This document shows, one piece after another, positions 54,705 through 64,000 of a stretch of DNA of 64,000 nt (its first letter is position 1; every line of letters begins with the position of its first letter). The position numbers were made by a program, and so were the translations under genes. Source of the DNA: Burkholderiales bacterium (GTDB lineage Bacteria > Pseudomonadota > Gammaproteobacteria > Burkholderiales > Nitrosomonadaceae); contig JACKLV010000015.1 of assembly GCA_024235755.1 (NCBI GenBank), positions 24,820-88,819 of the forward strand, in the 5' to 3' direction. A model generated the notes under the pieces. It had not been told where the DNA came from and did no database searches. It was given only the letters and a program-made list of their open reading frames with translations.

Positions 54705-55529
54705 GTGAGCAGAACAGACGAAATTATAGCGGCGGCGAAGATGCCGCCGGAAGCGGTCAGAATGTCCAGATACATTGATGCGGTGTATTTTCCGATTCTG
54801 TGTATTCTGTTAGTTGGAACATTCCACATGCACTTTATGCTGTTAGCAGGTGACTGGGATTTCTGGCTGGATTGGAAAGACCGTCAGTGGTGGCCGGTAG
54901 TGACACCGATTGTAGGTGTAATGTACTGCGCGGCATTGATGTATTACTTATGGGTGAACTATCGTTTACCGTATGGAGCGACCCTGTGTATTGTTTGCCT
55001 GTTGGTAGGTGAATGGCTGACACGTTACTGGGGTTTTTACTGGTGGTCACACTACCCGATCAACTTTGTATTACCTTCTACGATGATACCTGGTGCGCTG
55101 ATGCTGGATACCATCATGCTGTTGACGGGTAACTGGTTGATTACGGCGCTGCTGGGTGGTGGATTCTGGGGTTTGTTCTTTTACCCAGGAAACTGGCCGA
55201 TTTTTGGTCCGACCCACTTGCCGGTAGTTGTTGAAGGCGTACTGCTTTCAGTAGCTGACTATACAGGCTTCCTGTATGTGCGTACGGGTACACCGGAATA
55301 TGTGCGTTTGATTGAGCAAGGTTCATTGCGTACATTTGGTGGACACACGACGGTGATTGCGGCGTTCTTCTCGGCCTTTGTATCGATGCTGATGTTCTGT
55401 GTTTGGTGGTACTTTGGCAAAATCTATTGCACCGCTTTCTACTATGTTAAAGGCGAAAGAGGCCGTATTTCGATGAAGAATGACGTCACGGCATATGGTG
55501 AACCAGGATTTGCAGAGAGGATCAAATAA
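54705..55529 (+). CDS. amoA: Ammonia monooxygenase subunit A
   Basis: The 274 residues start at GTG 54705, with GAAGGGAGAG just upstream. The sequence follows AmoA: 'KMPPEAVRMSRYIDAVYFPI', 'FHMHFMLLAGDWDFWLDWK', 'LTRYWGFYWWSHYPINFVLP', 'GNWPIFGPTHLPVVVEGVLL', 'TGTPEYVRLIEQGSLRTFG'. About seven membrane helices are present. It is the classical marker gene of ammonia oxidisers and labelled by acetylene in its N-terminal region. The stop overlaps the amoB start by one base. Confidence 0.98.
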   Translation: MSRTDEIIAAAKMPPEAVRMSRYIDAVYFPILCILLVGTFHMHFMLLAGDWDFWLDWKDRQWWPVVTPIVGVMYCAALMYYLWVNYRLPYGATLCIVCLLVGEWLTRYWGFYWWSHYPINFVLPSTMIPGALMLDTIMLLTGNWLITALLGGGFWGLFFYPGNWPIFGPTHLPVVVEGVLLSVADYTGFLYVRTGTPEYVRLIEQGSLRTFGGHTTVIAAFFSAFVSMLMFCVWWYFGKIYCTAFYYVKGERGRISMKNDVTAYGEPGFAERIK

Positions 55530-56791
55530 TGAAAATAAAGAACATGTTAAAGCTGGGTGTCATGGGGCTGTATGGAGCGGCGGTAGGTGCGGCGACATTA
55601 GCGCTGACGGTAGCGGTTGATGTTGCGCCGGTAGCGGCGCATGGTGAACGTTCACAGGAGCCGTTCTTGCGTATGCGTACCATACAGTGGTATGACATGA
55701 GGTGGGAGCCTAAGGTCACCAAGGTGAACGACATTGCGACGATGACGGGTAAATTCCACATGGCGGAAGACTGGCCACGTGCGGTGGGTAAGCCTGAGCG
55801 TGCGTTTTTCAACGTTGGTAGCCCAAGCCCGGTGTTTGTACGTTTGAGCACCAAGCTGAACGGTGAGCCGATGTTCATATCAGGGCCATTGGTTATTGGT
55901 CGTGACTATGAGTTTGAAGTTAGGCTGAAAGCGCGTATTCCTGGCCGTCATCACATGCACGCGATGGTTAACGTGAAAGAGGCGGGTCCGATTGCGGGTC
56001 CAGCATCATGGATGAACATTACGGGTAGCTGGGATGATTTTACCAACCCTGTTAAGACGTTGACAGGAGAGACCATTGACACAGAGACATTCAACTTTGC
56101 CAATGGTATATTCTGGCACATAGTATGGACGGGTCTGGGTATATTCTGGATTGGTTACTATGTAGCGCGTCCGATGTTTTTGCCACGCAGCCGTGTATTG
56201 TTAGCGTATGGTGACGATCTGTTACTGGATCCTATGGATCGTAAAGTGGCATGGGGTGTAGCGATACTGACCTGTGCGCTGGTATGGGGTGGTTATCGTT
56301 ATACGGAGAGCAAGCATCCGTATACCATTCCGATTCAAGCGGGTGAGTCTAAGATAGAGCCGTTGCCGATTGAGCCGAATCCGGTTGCGATCAAGGTAAC
56401 GCATGCTAACTATGACGTACCTGGACGTGCGTTACGTGTAACCATGGACATTACCAACAATGGTGATACAGCGATCAACATTGGTGAGTTCACGACGGCG
56501 GGTGTACGTTTTGTAAACGCGCTGGGACGTGAGCATCTTGATCCTGATTATCCGAGAGAGCTGGTTGCGACTGGTTTGACATTGGATAATGATGCGGCGA
56601 TAGAGCCGGGCGAGACTCGTGAAGTCAAACTGGAAGCTAAGGACGCACTGTGGGAAGTACAGCGTTTGATGGCTTTATTGGGTGACCCTGAGAGCCGTTT
56701 TGGTGGTTTGCTGATGACATGGGATGAAGAAGGCAATCGTTACATTAACAGTATTGCTGGAGCGGTAATCCCAGTCTTTACCAGACTTTAA
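55529..56791 (+). CDS. amoB: Ammonia monooxygenase subunit B
   Basis: The 420 residues begin with a signal peptide ending in 'VAPVAAHGE'. His38 becomes the first mature residue and, with His142 and His144 in 'GRHHMHAMVNVKEAG', forms the copper site of the periplasmic cupredoxin domain. Two membrane helices ('IVWTGLGIFWIGYYVARPMF', 'MDRKVAWGVAILTCALVWGG') join it to a second cupredoxin domain at the end. It holds the CuB site of the enzyme. The ATG at 55529 shares its A with the amoA stop codon. A strong terminator follows at 56810. Confidence 0.98.
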   Translation: MKIKNMLKLGVMGLYGAAVGAATLALTVAVDVAPVAAHGERSQEPFLRMRTIQWYDMRWEPKVTKVNDIATMTGKFHMAEDWPRAVGKPERAFFNVGSPSPVFVRLSTKLNGEPMFISGPLVIGRDYEFEVRLKARIPGRHHMHAMVNVKEAGPIAGPASWMNITGSWDDFTNPVKTLTGETIDTETFNFANGIFWHIVWTGLGIFWIGYYVARPMFLPRSRVLLAYGDDLLLDPMDRKVAWGVAILTCALVWGGYRYTESKHPYTIPIQAGESKIEPLPIEPNPVAIKVTHANYDVPGRALRVTMDITNNGDTAINIGEFTTAGVRFVNALGREHLDPDYPRELVATGLTLDNDAAIEPGETREVKLEAKDALWEVQRLMALLGDPESRFGGLLMTWDEEGNRYINSIAGAVIPVFTRL

Positions 56792-56809
56792 ACAGTAGCA
56801 AGTAACAAC

Positions 56810-56854
56810 GCCGGTACACCACTGTCGTATGACAGCCGGTGTACCGGCTTTTTT
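56810..56854 (+). terminator. Rho-independent terminator after amoB
   Basis: GCCGGTACACC and GGTGTACCGGC pair perfectly. An inner CTGTC/GACAG stem closes the loop, and six T follow the outer stem. Confidence 0.92.
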
Positions 56855-56978
56855 GTTCGAGGAAAGCGAAATCAGACAGGGCGCACTGCATCAAGTGCGG
56901 GGAAAGAGACGGAAAGAGGAACAGAATACTGCGGGCGTGTATTGTAAACGCGATGCGCACTGCACAGGAGGAGAGATA

Positions 56979-57563
56979 GTGTTAAAGCGAGCCAGGAAAA
57001 TTGGCGCGACAGTTATAATATGTGTTGCGGCGTTGTATACAGGCGCGGTATTTGCACATGGGGCAGAAGCGCTGGAGGATGACAGTTGCATGCGCCGGGT
57101 GGGCGAGAACATGATACATTTAAGTGTTTATCAGCCTCAGAATGATATTGCTGGGCATTATTGCACAGACATACCTGCGGTAGGCAACACGGTATTGGTG
57201 GTGGACTTAGTGGAACCGATGCTGCGGGAGATACCTGTAGGTATAAAATTGATAAGAGGCGGTAGTGAAGAGGGTGATGTGATTGTCGACATTCGCTCAA
57301 GCATATATGAGGATGGTGTAATCAATACGCAGCAGGAATTGGGAGAGGGCAGGCATCTTTTGGTTGTAACGGCGGAGGGTGTGCAACCGTTGAAGTATGT
57401 ATACCAACTGCGCGTTGACATGATTAATTATGCAGAAGTATTCAGAGCTACGATTGGTCCTGTGATTGGTTTGTTGCTGATAACATTGATTGGTTACAAA
57501 CTCTTCAAGTCCAAACGGTTCAAAAACTGGATGGCTGCTAAAAGAAAAAAAACAACTTTGTAA
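56979..57563 (+). CDS. amoE: AmoE (orf4), copper-site membrane protein of the amo cluster
   Basis: The GTG at 56979 has AGGAGGAGAG 3 bases upstream and is chosen over an upstream in-frame ATG that lies inside the terminator. The 194 residues have a signal-like N-terminus, a periplasmic domain with Cys37, His47 and Cys62 ('DDSCMRRVGENMIHLS' ... 'GHYCTDIP'), and a C-terminal membrane helix 'IGPVIGLLLITLIGYKLF'. It belongs with AmoD/PmoD proteins, which bind copper in a CuA-like site. It follows amoB after a terminator, so it may be expressed by read-through or its own promoter. AmoD, 49 bases after its stop, is a paralogue. Confidence 0.88.
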   Translation: MLKRARKIGATVIICVAALYTGAVFAHGAEALEDDSCMRRVGENMIHLSVYQPQNDIAGHYCTDIPAVGNTVLVVDLVEPMLREIPVGIKLIRGGSEEGDVIVDIRSSIYEDGVINTQQELGEGRHLLVVTAEGVQPLKYVYQLRVDMINYAEVFRATIGPVIGLLLITLIGYKLFKSKRFKNWMAAKRKKTTL

Positions 57564-57611
57564 ACAAAATTTTTAAATAAGGATTTATAATAATCCTTTT
57601 TGCAGGGGAAC

Positions 57612-58241
57612 ATGATGAGTTTCAAAATGATAAAAAAATTTTTAGTTTCAATAATAGTGGCATCTGGAATTATTTTCTCAGGGCAAGTGCAGGCACACGG
57701 TGGTCTGGCATTAGCTGACGACTTGTGTATTTTGACAGTGGGGCCTTATACAATCCACTTTACAGGGTATCAGCCGATGTCACAGGAAGAAGAGTTTTGC
57801 GAGGATATTCCGGAGATTGGTAAAACTGTTGTCGCTTTAGATTATATCAACGATGAACTTCGTCCATTTGAGACAGAAGTGCGGATTGTGCGCAGTACGC
57901 CCTCCCTTAAGATCACTACCGGTACCACTTCAAAGGATCTGGAAAAAGTATCGGGTGAAGATTTAGAGAACATGACAATCTATCACCTACCGCCTGAAGT
58001 ATATCCGAATGCTTCTATTTTGATTGATCATACATTTCCAGAGAAAGGAATGTTTGCGGGCGTGGTGACTGTAAGGGGTAATGATCAGGAATGGGTTTCG
58101 GTGTTCCCATTCGCAGTTGGTGAAGGACTGCCAATTAATTGGTTTACGGATGTGTTGCCTTATGTGGCACTCGTTGCTTTTGCAGCATTCTTTTTCTTAC
58201 GTAGCCGCAAGAAACCAGAACAAGAAGGAACAGCTGCCTGA
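57612..58241 (+). CDS. amoD: AmoD (orf5), PmoD-like periplasmic copper protein
   Basis: An AGGGGAA site precedes two adjacent ATG codons (57612, 57615). The 210 residues start with a signal peptide (MMSFKMIKKFLVSIIVASGI...QAHGG). The periplasmic domain has Cys39, His49, Met56 and Cys63 ('DDLCILTVGPYTIHFTGYQP' ... 'EEEFCEDIPEIG'), as in PmoD, whose pair of Cys binds a dinuclear copper. A C-terminal helix 'VLPYVALVAFAAFFFL' anchors it. It probably delivers or holds copper for ammonia monooxygenase. A terminator follows. Confidence 0.9.
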   Translation: MMSFKMIKKFLVSIIVASGIIFSGQVQAHGGLALADDLCILTVGPYTIHFTGYQPMSQEEEFCEDIPEIGKTVVALDYINDELRPFETEVRIVRSTPSLKITTGTTSKDLEKVSGEDLENMTIYHLPPEVYPNASILIDHTFPEKGMFAGVVTVRGNDQEWVSVFPFAVGEGLPINWFTDVLPYVALVAFAAFFFLRSRKKPEQEGTAA

Positions 58242-58323
58242 AAATGCGTTCATCGCCATTAAATTGGTTTGATCGAATACACGCCAATATCGATTTAATC
58301 AATTAGGTCTAAAAAAGTTAATG

Positions 58324-58355
58324 AAAACACGGCAAAGTCTGCCGTGTTTTTTTTT
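58324..58355 (+). terminator. Rho-independent terminator after amoD
   Basis: AAAACACGGCA and TGCCGTGTTTT pair around an AAGTC loop, followed by a run of T. Confidence 0.88.
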
Positions 58356-58455
58356 GAATTTTAATTCAATATTGGCAATTGCTTTTTGAAAAAATTTCTA
58401 TTTGTTTGGGATAATTGATATTTATAACTTATCCCAATGAGAATAAAGGTGCGCT

Positions 58456-59688
58456 ATGGCAAGTAAGAAAACTGTTTTTCAAAACAAAAACGGAGAATCC
58501 TTATCGGGATTGCTTGAAATACCTGATGCGCAGACAAAGTACTACGCAATTTTTGCTCATTGTTTTACTTGTTCCAAAGACAGCAGGGCGGCGAGTTATA
58601 TTGCGCGTGCACTAGCAAAGCAAGGAATTGCTGTATTGAGATTTGATTTCACTGGCTTAGGAAGCAGTGCTGGTGAGTTTTCAAATACAAATTTTTCATC
58701 TAATATTCAGGATCTAACCGCTGCCGCGGATTTTCTAGAAAAGAATTATTTAGCTCCAAGCTTGTTGATAGGCCATAGCCTCGGTGGTGCCGCAGTATTG
58801 GCAGCGGCTCAGCAATTGCAGTCAGTTAAAGCAGTGGTCGTTATCGCAGCGCCAGCGACAGCAGCGCATGTCAAAGGGTTGTTTGTCGATGCGCAACAAG
58901 AAATTCTGAAGAACGATACGGCGCGCGTTCAACTCGGTGGACGCGACTTTACAATAAAAAAACAGTTTGTTGAAGATCTGGAAAACTATAATTCTCTGGA
59001 ACATATTCAACAGCTTAACAAAGCATTGTTGATCTTTCATTCACCCCTAGACCAGGTAGTGTCGATTGATGAAGCGGCACGTATTTATGGCGCTGCAAAA
59101 CATCCTAAGAGTTTTATATCACTTGGTCGTGCCGATCATCTGTTGTCCCGGTCAGGCGATGCGCAATATGTTGCGACTGTACTATCGGCCTGGGCCAGTC
59201 TTTATCTGGATGAGTTAGATTCGCAAGACGTTGGTTCAGAGACGCCTGAAATTACAATAAAAGAAGGTGTCGTAGTCGTGAGAGAATGCGATAAAAAATT
59301 TACGCGTGAGATTATCACGGCAAGTCATCATTTGATCAGTGATGAGCCTGTACGCATGGGCGGTGCGGACAAAGGCGCCAATCCCTATGAATTATTACTG
59401 GCTGCATTGGGCAGCTGCACGTCCATGACGCTGCGAATGTACGCCAATCATAAAAAAATCGATGTTGAGTCTATTGAAGTCGAATTACAGCATAGTCGGG
59501 TGCATGCGAATGATTGCGCTGCGTGTGAAAAACAGGAAGCGCAGGTAGATAAAATCACGCGTACCATTAAGCTGACAGGCGAGCTGGATGACCAACAGCG
59601 AAAACGCATGCTCGAAATTGCAAGCCGATGTCCGGTGCACAAAACGCTGGAAAATCAGATCCTCATTGAGACCAGGCAGACAGATTAA
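58456..59688 (+). CDS. Fusion of alpha/beta hydrolase and OsmC-like domains
   Basis: The 410 residues contain two domains. Residues about 1-250 are an alpha/beta hydrolase with 'FAHCFTCSKDSRAASYIARAL', the nucleophile elbow 'LLIGHSLGGAAVLAAA' and late residues 'FHSPLDQVVSIDEAARIYGA' and 'LGRADHLLS'. Residues about 270-405 are an OsmC-like domain with 'GANPYELLLAALGSCTSMTLRMYA' (peroxidatic Cys) and 'ASRCPVHKTLENQI' (second Cys). OsmC proteins reduce organic hydroperoxides, and the hydrolase may release the substrate. Start ATG at 58456. It is common in proteobacteria and mostly unstudied. Confidence 0.9.
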   Translation: MASKKTVFQNKNGESLSGLLEIPDAQTKYYAIFAHCFTCSKDSRAASYIARALAKQGIAVLRFDFTGLGSSAGEFSNTNFSSNIQDLTAAADFLEKNYLAPSLLIGHSLGGAAVLAAAQQLQSVKAVVVIAAPATAAHVKGLFVDAQQEILKNDTARVQLGGRDFTIKKQFVEDLENYNSLEHIQQLNKALLIFHSPLDQVVSIDEAARIYGAAKHPKSFISLGRADHLLSRSGDAQYVATVLSAWASLYLDELDSQDVGSETPEITIKEGVVVVRECDKKFTREIITASHHLISDEPVRMGGADKGANPYELLLAALGSCTSMTLRMYANHKKIDVESIEVELQHSRVHANDCAACEKQEAQVDKITRTIKLTGELDDQQRKRMLEIASRCPVHKTLENQILIETRQTD

Positions 59689-59693
59689 ATGGT

Positions 59694-60098
59694 ATGCAAA
59701 AAGTAAATCAAACAGACACCCTGGAAAAATTCCGGCTTGATAAATGGTTATTTGCTGCTCGTTTTTTTAAGACACGCTCACTCGCGGCAGAGGCTATTGA
59801 ACGCGGCAGAATTCATTTGAACGGTACTCGGGTAAAGCCTGCGAAAACATTGGCGGTAGGGGATATGTTAATCATCCAGATCGGGAACTATAAGTATGAA
59901 ATCAAGGTGCTGGCATTAAGCAATAAGCGCGGCTCTGCTGTAATTGCACAGCAGTTGTATAGTGAAACGGAAGCGAGCCTGCAGCAACGTGAAATCATAG
60001 CCGAGCGACTGAAGGTCCAGCCCAGCCCATTTTATGTAAGAGGGCGTCCGACAAAACGTGACCGCCGTAAGATTATGCGTTTGAAAGATCATCTATGA
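59694..60098 (+). CDS. hslR: S4-domain RNA-binding protein, Hsp15-like
   Basis: The 134 residues have the S4 motif 'FRLDKWLFAARFFKTRSLAAEAIERGRIHLNGTRVKPAKTLAVGDML' and a basic tail 'FYVRGRPTKRDRRKIMRL'. Hsp15 recognises 50S subunits with a stuck peptidyl-tRNA after heat stress. It follows the hydrolase-OsmC gene by 5 bases and may share its transcript. Start ATG is at 59694. No other S4 protein type fits the short length as well. Confidence 0.85.
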   Translation: MQKVNQTDTLEKFRLDKWLFAARFFKTRSLAAEAIERGRIHLNGTRVKPAKTLAVGDMLIIQIGNYKYEIKVLALSNKRGSAVIAQQLYSETEASLQQREIIAERLKVQPSPFYVRGRPTKRDRRKIMRLKDHL

Positions 60099-60209
60099 CT
60101 GTTCGCAATTTGTGCCAGAATATGATCCGAATCATCGAATAAAATCTTGCGGATCGCTTTGTTGTCTTCTGTCATGATACTGTGTTTATTGTAACCTCAA
60201 AGCTAATGT

Positions 60210-61874
<1,665 letters not shown>

Positions 61875-61980
61875 TGCTTTGATGTTATCGATTGAAGTTA
61901 AAAAAATGATTGATGTTTAAAGGGACAGAGTTTAACGCAGCTTTTTCGGCATTGAAAGCGTATGGTCAGTCGATCGGTGG

Positions 61981-62211
61981 TTATTTGCTGTCGATTCTTT
62001 TGATCGATACGAATTTGCGATTTTCATTGATAACCAGCTCAAATAATCCTTGCACGCCGTTTGCCTGTACTACGGAGCGCAGGATGTTAGCGGGGAAATG
62101 AACAGTACGGCCATCTGTTGTTTTGGCTACGACTGTACTGACGAGCCCTTCGTAATAGTAAATAAGTTGTTGAGGAGAGATATTGAGAACGACGTGTAAG
62201 CGTTGATGCAT
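61981..62211 (-). CDS. DUF2835 family protein
   Basis: The 76 residues from ATG 62211 (MHQRLHVVLNISPQQLIYYY) show the DUF2835 pattern 'EGLVSTVVAKTTDGRTVHFP', then 'ANILRSVVQANGVQGLFELV' and 'FVSIKRI' at the end. The longer frame to 62250 would overlap the YnfA gene. The family is short, cytoplasmic and of unknown function, common in gamma- and beta-proteobacteria. It begins 19 bases after the YnfA stop on the same strand. Confidence 0.85.
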   Translation of the reverse strand: MHQRLHVVLNISPQQLIYYYEGLVSTVVAKTTDGRTVHFPANILRSVVQANGVQGLFELVINENRKFVSIKRIDSK

Positions 62212-62230
62212 TGCGTATTTGCACAGTGAA

Positions 62231-62563
62231 TCAGGTCGCTCTGGGCGCAAACATGATGATTGCCATGCCAGTCAGCGCGACAAATGCGCCGATCAAATCC
62301 CAGGCGGTGGGTCTGATGCCGTCGACTGTCCACAACCAGAAAATGGCGCAAAAGATATAAACGCCGCCATAAGCCGCATAAACACGACCTGATGCGGTTG
62401 GATGCAATGTCAGTAGCCAGGCGAATACGGCTAGGCTCAAACCGGCAGGGATGAGCAGCCATGGGCTTTTTCCTTGGGTCAACCACAGATAGGTCAGGTA
62501 GCAACCAAGAATTTCCAGGATGGCTGTAATGAAAAAAAGCGCAGTCGTTTTGATGAAAAGCAT
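62231..62563 (-). CDS. YnfA/UPF0060 family small membrane protein
   Basis: The 110 residues start MLFIKTTALFFITAILEILG and have four membrane helices, with the family motif 'GRVYAAYGGVYIFCAIFWLW' near the middle and 'RPTAWDLIGAFVALTGMAII' at the end. It belongs to the YnfA group, which is related in fold to small multidrug resistance proteins. A transport role is suspected but the substrate is unknown. Confidence 0.9.
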   Translation of the reverse strand: MLFIKTTALFFITAILEILGCYLTYLWLTQGKSPWLLIPAGLSLAVFAWLLTLHPTASGRVYAAYGGVYIFCAIFWLWTVDGIRPTAWDLIGAFVALTGMAIIMFAPRAT

Positions 62564-62676
62564 AATTTTCGTTCACCTATTGCGTTTCTGTTACCGGCAT
62601 AAGGGTCAACTGGATTTTATCCGGATTCCTTATCGATCAGAGTATTTAATGGGTTAGGTACTAATGTGGTTACGAG

Positions 62677-63312
62677 CTATATTTTCATGAATCTGTGAAT
62701 AGTGCGTTTGAGAATAGTTAACTTGCCGTGAAAGAAATGCTCCGCACCTGGAATGACAACAATCGGTAAGGTATGTGGCGTTGCCCAGTCGAGAATGGTG
62801 GTTAATGGGATTATTTCGTCCTGATCACCCTGAATGATCAAAACCTGTTCGACGCCTTCGCATGAAGCGGTTGTGTCAGCAGTTTGAATAGATGGCGCAA
62901 CCAAAACGAGTGATTGAGGGTTTAATCGTTCAACAGCGCGTAATTGTACGCCGCCGCCAAATGAAAAACCGGCGAGTAGTAATGGCTTGTCATGCAAATG
63001 GTGATCAAATTGATGTTGAATAGTTTGTGTGACGGTGACGATATCCTCGGTTTCACCAATGCCGTTGTCAAACATGCCCTCACTTTTGCCCACACCGCGA
63101 AAATTAAATTTGACGGCGATAAATCCAAGCTCAAGCATACTGTTAAACAGTGTGTAAACGACCTTGTTATCCATCGTTCCGCCATGCAGCGGGTGTGGGT
63201 GTGCAATGACTGCTATGCCTTTGGGTAACTCACGCGGTTCAGCCAAAACCGTTTCTATTTTGCCAGCGGAACCTTCGATAAAAAAATTCTGCAAAATAAT
63301 TTTGGTTCGCAA
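62677..63312 (-). CDS. Alpha/beta hydrolase (YfhR/YpfH-like serine hydrolase)
   Basis: The 211 residues show an alpha/beta hydrolase core: 'GIAVIAHPHPLHGGTMDNKV', 'VKFNFRGVGKSEGMFDNGIGE', nucleophile Ser in 'LLAGFSFGGGVQLRAVERL', Asp in 'VLIIQGDQDEIIP' and His in 'PGAEHFFHGKLTILK'. Such proteins hydrolyse small esters or act on unknown acyl groups. It is followed by the ferredoxin-like gene in the opposite sense of transcription order (63321 is upstream), with 8 bases between, so they are likely co-transcribed. Confidence 0.9.
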   Translation of the reverse strand: MRTKIILQNFFIEGSAGKIETVLAEPRELPKGIAVIAHPHPLHGGTMDNKVVYTLFNSMLELGFIAVKFNFRGVGKSEGMFDNGIGETEDIVTVTQTIQHQFDHHLHDKPLLLAGFSFGGGVQLRAVERLNPQSLVLVAPSIQTADTTASCEGVEQVLIIQGDQDEIIPLTTILDWATPHTLPIVVIPGAEHFFHGKLTILKRTIHRFMKI

Positions 63313-63320
63313 TTGATTCG

Positions 63321-63629
63321 CTAAATCCTTAAACGTTCAACAATCCGGCCATTCATCAGATGTTCATTGATGATTTCATCAATATCATCTTTGTCGATAT
63401 AGGTATACCAGACTTCTTCGGGATAAATCACGATAACGGGACCTTCGTCGCATCGATCGAGGCAGCCGGCATTATTGATGCGCACCTTGTTTTTACCACT
63501 TAACTTGAGCGCTTTGATACGGCTTTTGGCATAATCGCGTATTTCCTGCGCATTCATGTTATTGCAGCAAACTGCTGCGCCTTCGCGCTGATTGACGCAG
63601 AAAAATACATGGTATTGATAGTAACTCAT
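63321..63629 (-). CDS. (2Fe-2S) ferredoxin-like protein, thioredoxin fold
   Basis: The 102 residues have the Cys set of shethna-type/ferredoxin-like proteins: 'HVFFCVNQREGAAVCCNN' then 'NAGCLDRCDEGPVIVIYPE'. The latter fits the thioredoxin-like 2Fe-2S fold (NuoE-type). It likely transfers electrons. The partner is unknown. It precedes the alpha/beta hydrolase with 8 bases between, the same transcript. Confidence 0.88.
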   Translation of the reverse strand: MSYYQYHVFFCVNQREGAAVCCNNMNAQEIRDYAKSRIKALKLSGKNKVRINNAGCLDRCDEGPVIVIYPEEVWYTYIDKDDIDEIINEHLMNGRIVERLRI

Positions 63630-63802
63630 AGTGATTTCTAGTTTGGAACCGAACAGCCTCGATTATACGTTGTATATAATGTTGTTTTCAAAATAAGCCA
63701 TTTCTTTAAATTATGGCTATTTGAGTATCCTAAACGGATGAGCAAGAATTTACTGCGCACCCGTTTATCAGAATTTGACAAAAAGTACAAACTTTTGGTC
63801 TA

Positions 63803-63834
63803 TTGTGCGTATTAAGGCTTGTGCGTATTAAGGC
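63803..63834. repeat. Perfect 16-bp tandem duplication at the 3' end of the Ig-like gene
   Basis: TTGTGCGTATTAAGGC is repeated without spacing at 63803-63818 and 63819-63834. The stop codon of the Ig-like gene (63828-63830) lies in the second copy. Confidence 0.9.
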
Positions 63835-64000
63835 GAAAGATTGTTGACTAAAATATTTCTGGAGAACGAGACAGTGGTATTGCCGGCTGCGTCAAACGCA
63901 TGAGCCTGAAGGTATCCGAGGCCGTTGCTGGTTTGAGTGGTATCCCAGTTGACGGTAAACGGTGCCTGTGTGCTCGAGCCGACCTGAACGCCGTTAGCAT
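63828..64000 (-). CDS. C-terminal end of an Ig-like repeat protein (runs off the window)
   Basis: The minus strand reads 'NGVQVGSSTQAPFTVNWDTT' then 'QTSNGLGYLQAHAFDAAGNT' and TVSFSRNILVNNLSP with stop TAA. The pattern 'G...PFTVNWDT...G...L.A.A.DAAGNT' is the bacterial Ig-like repeat (Big_7/Ig_7-type) used in large secreted adhesins and enzymes. It must be the end of a longer gene starting beyond 64000. Confidence 0.8.
   Translation of the reverse strand, partial: ANGVQVGSSTQAPFTVNWDTTQTSNGLGYLQAHAFDAAGNTTVSFSRNILVNNLSP

Noticed and set aside
56829..56978. Longer amoE starting at 56829
   Set aside because: The extra 50 residues lie within the amoB terminator and are not protein-like. The GTG at 56979 has a perfect ribosome binding site and gives a signal peptide start.
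60089..60175. 28-codon minus-strand frame after ettA (MTEDNKAIRKILFDDSDHIL...)
   Set aside because: It overlaps the end of the S4-domain gene and has no ribosome binding site, so it is too short to support as a gene.

Overview
The window looks like chromosome from a Nitrosomonas-type ammonia-oxidising betaproteobacterium. The decisive evidence is the complete ammonia monooxygenase cluster amoC-amoA-amoB followed by amoE and amoD (53.7-58.2 kb). These proteins carry the expected copper ligands and close N. europaea-like wording. Beta-proteobacterial gene orders support this: aroQ-accB-accC-prmA-zinc ribbon protein, rpsF-priB-rpsR-rplI, aspC divergent from uvrB, flhDC, and trpGDC. A PEP-CTERM protein and a degenerate c-di-GMP family protein also fit. 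No rRNA, tRNA, CRISPR array, intact insertion sequence or prophage was seen.

Layout. 0-8 kb, mostly minus strand: an interrupted EAL-HDOD signalling protein, a Sel1-repeat protein, an exported tail-collar protein, a PEP-CTERM protein, and a pair formed by a membrane-embedded spermidine-synthase-like protein and an exported Pcm. 8-14 kb: small envelope proteins, a rhodanese, DoxX, TauE/SafE and EVE proteins, and an S49 peptidase. 14.7-23.5 kb: aroQ, accBC, prmA, a zinc-ribbon membrane protein and metH. 24-28.5 kb: trpGDC facing away from the S6/PriB/S18/L9 operon. 28.6-38.2 kb: putA, a catalytically dead REC-GGDEF-EAL protein beside flhDC, then aspC and uvrB. 38.2-45.4 kb: a small NrfJ-like protein, an rRNA methyltransferase, hisD-hisG, sodB, an orphan exbD, and purE-purK-purC, where purC has a frameshifted 3' end.

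45.4-46.7 kb is a gene graveyard with a decayed repeat protein and a diguanylate cyclase tail. It is followed by fdxA and a two-gene AddAB-like helicase/nuclease. The amo cluster comes next, with terminators after amoB and after amoD. The right end holds a fused hydrolase-OsmC protein, an S4-domain protein, EttA, several small proteins and the C-terminal end of an Ig-like repeat protein.

How the parts work together. amoCAB(ED) supplies electrons from ammonia. fdxA, sodB and the OsmC fusion are redox and stress functions. The remaining genes are biosynthesis (Trp, His, purine, Met, fatty acid), translation, DNA repair, and motility or second-messenger control. I found no clearly new multi-gene system. 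The most interesting items are the interrupted EAL-HDOD gene with a 17-base A tract, the dead GGDEF-EAL protein next to flhDC with a long hairpin in the flhD leader, the AddAB-like pair with two nuclease domains, the leader structures of amoC and rpsF, and several apparent frameshifts at homopolymers that may be real decay or sequence error.
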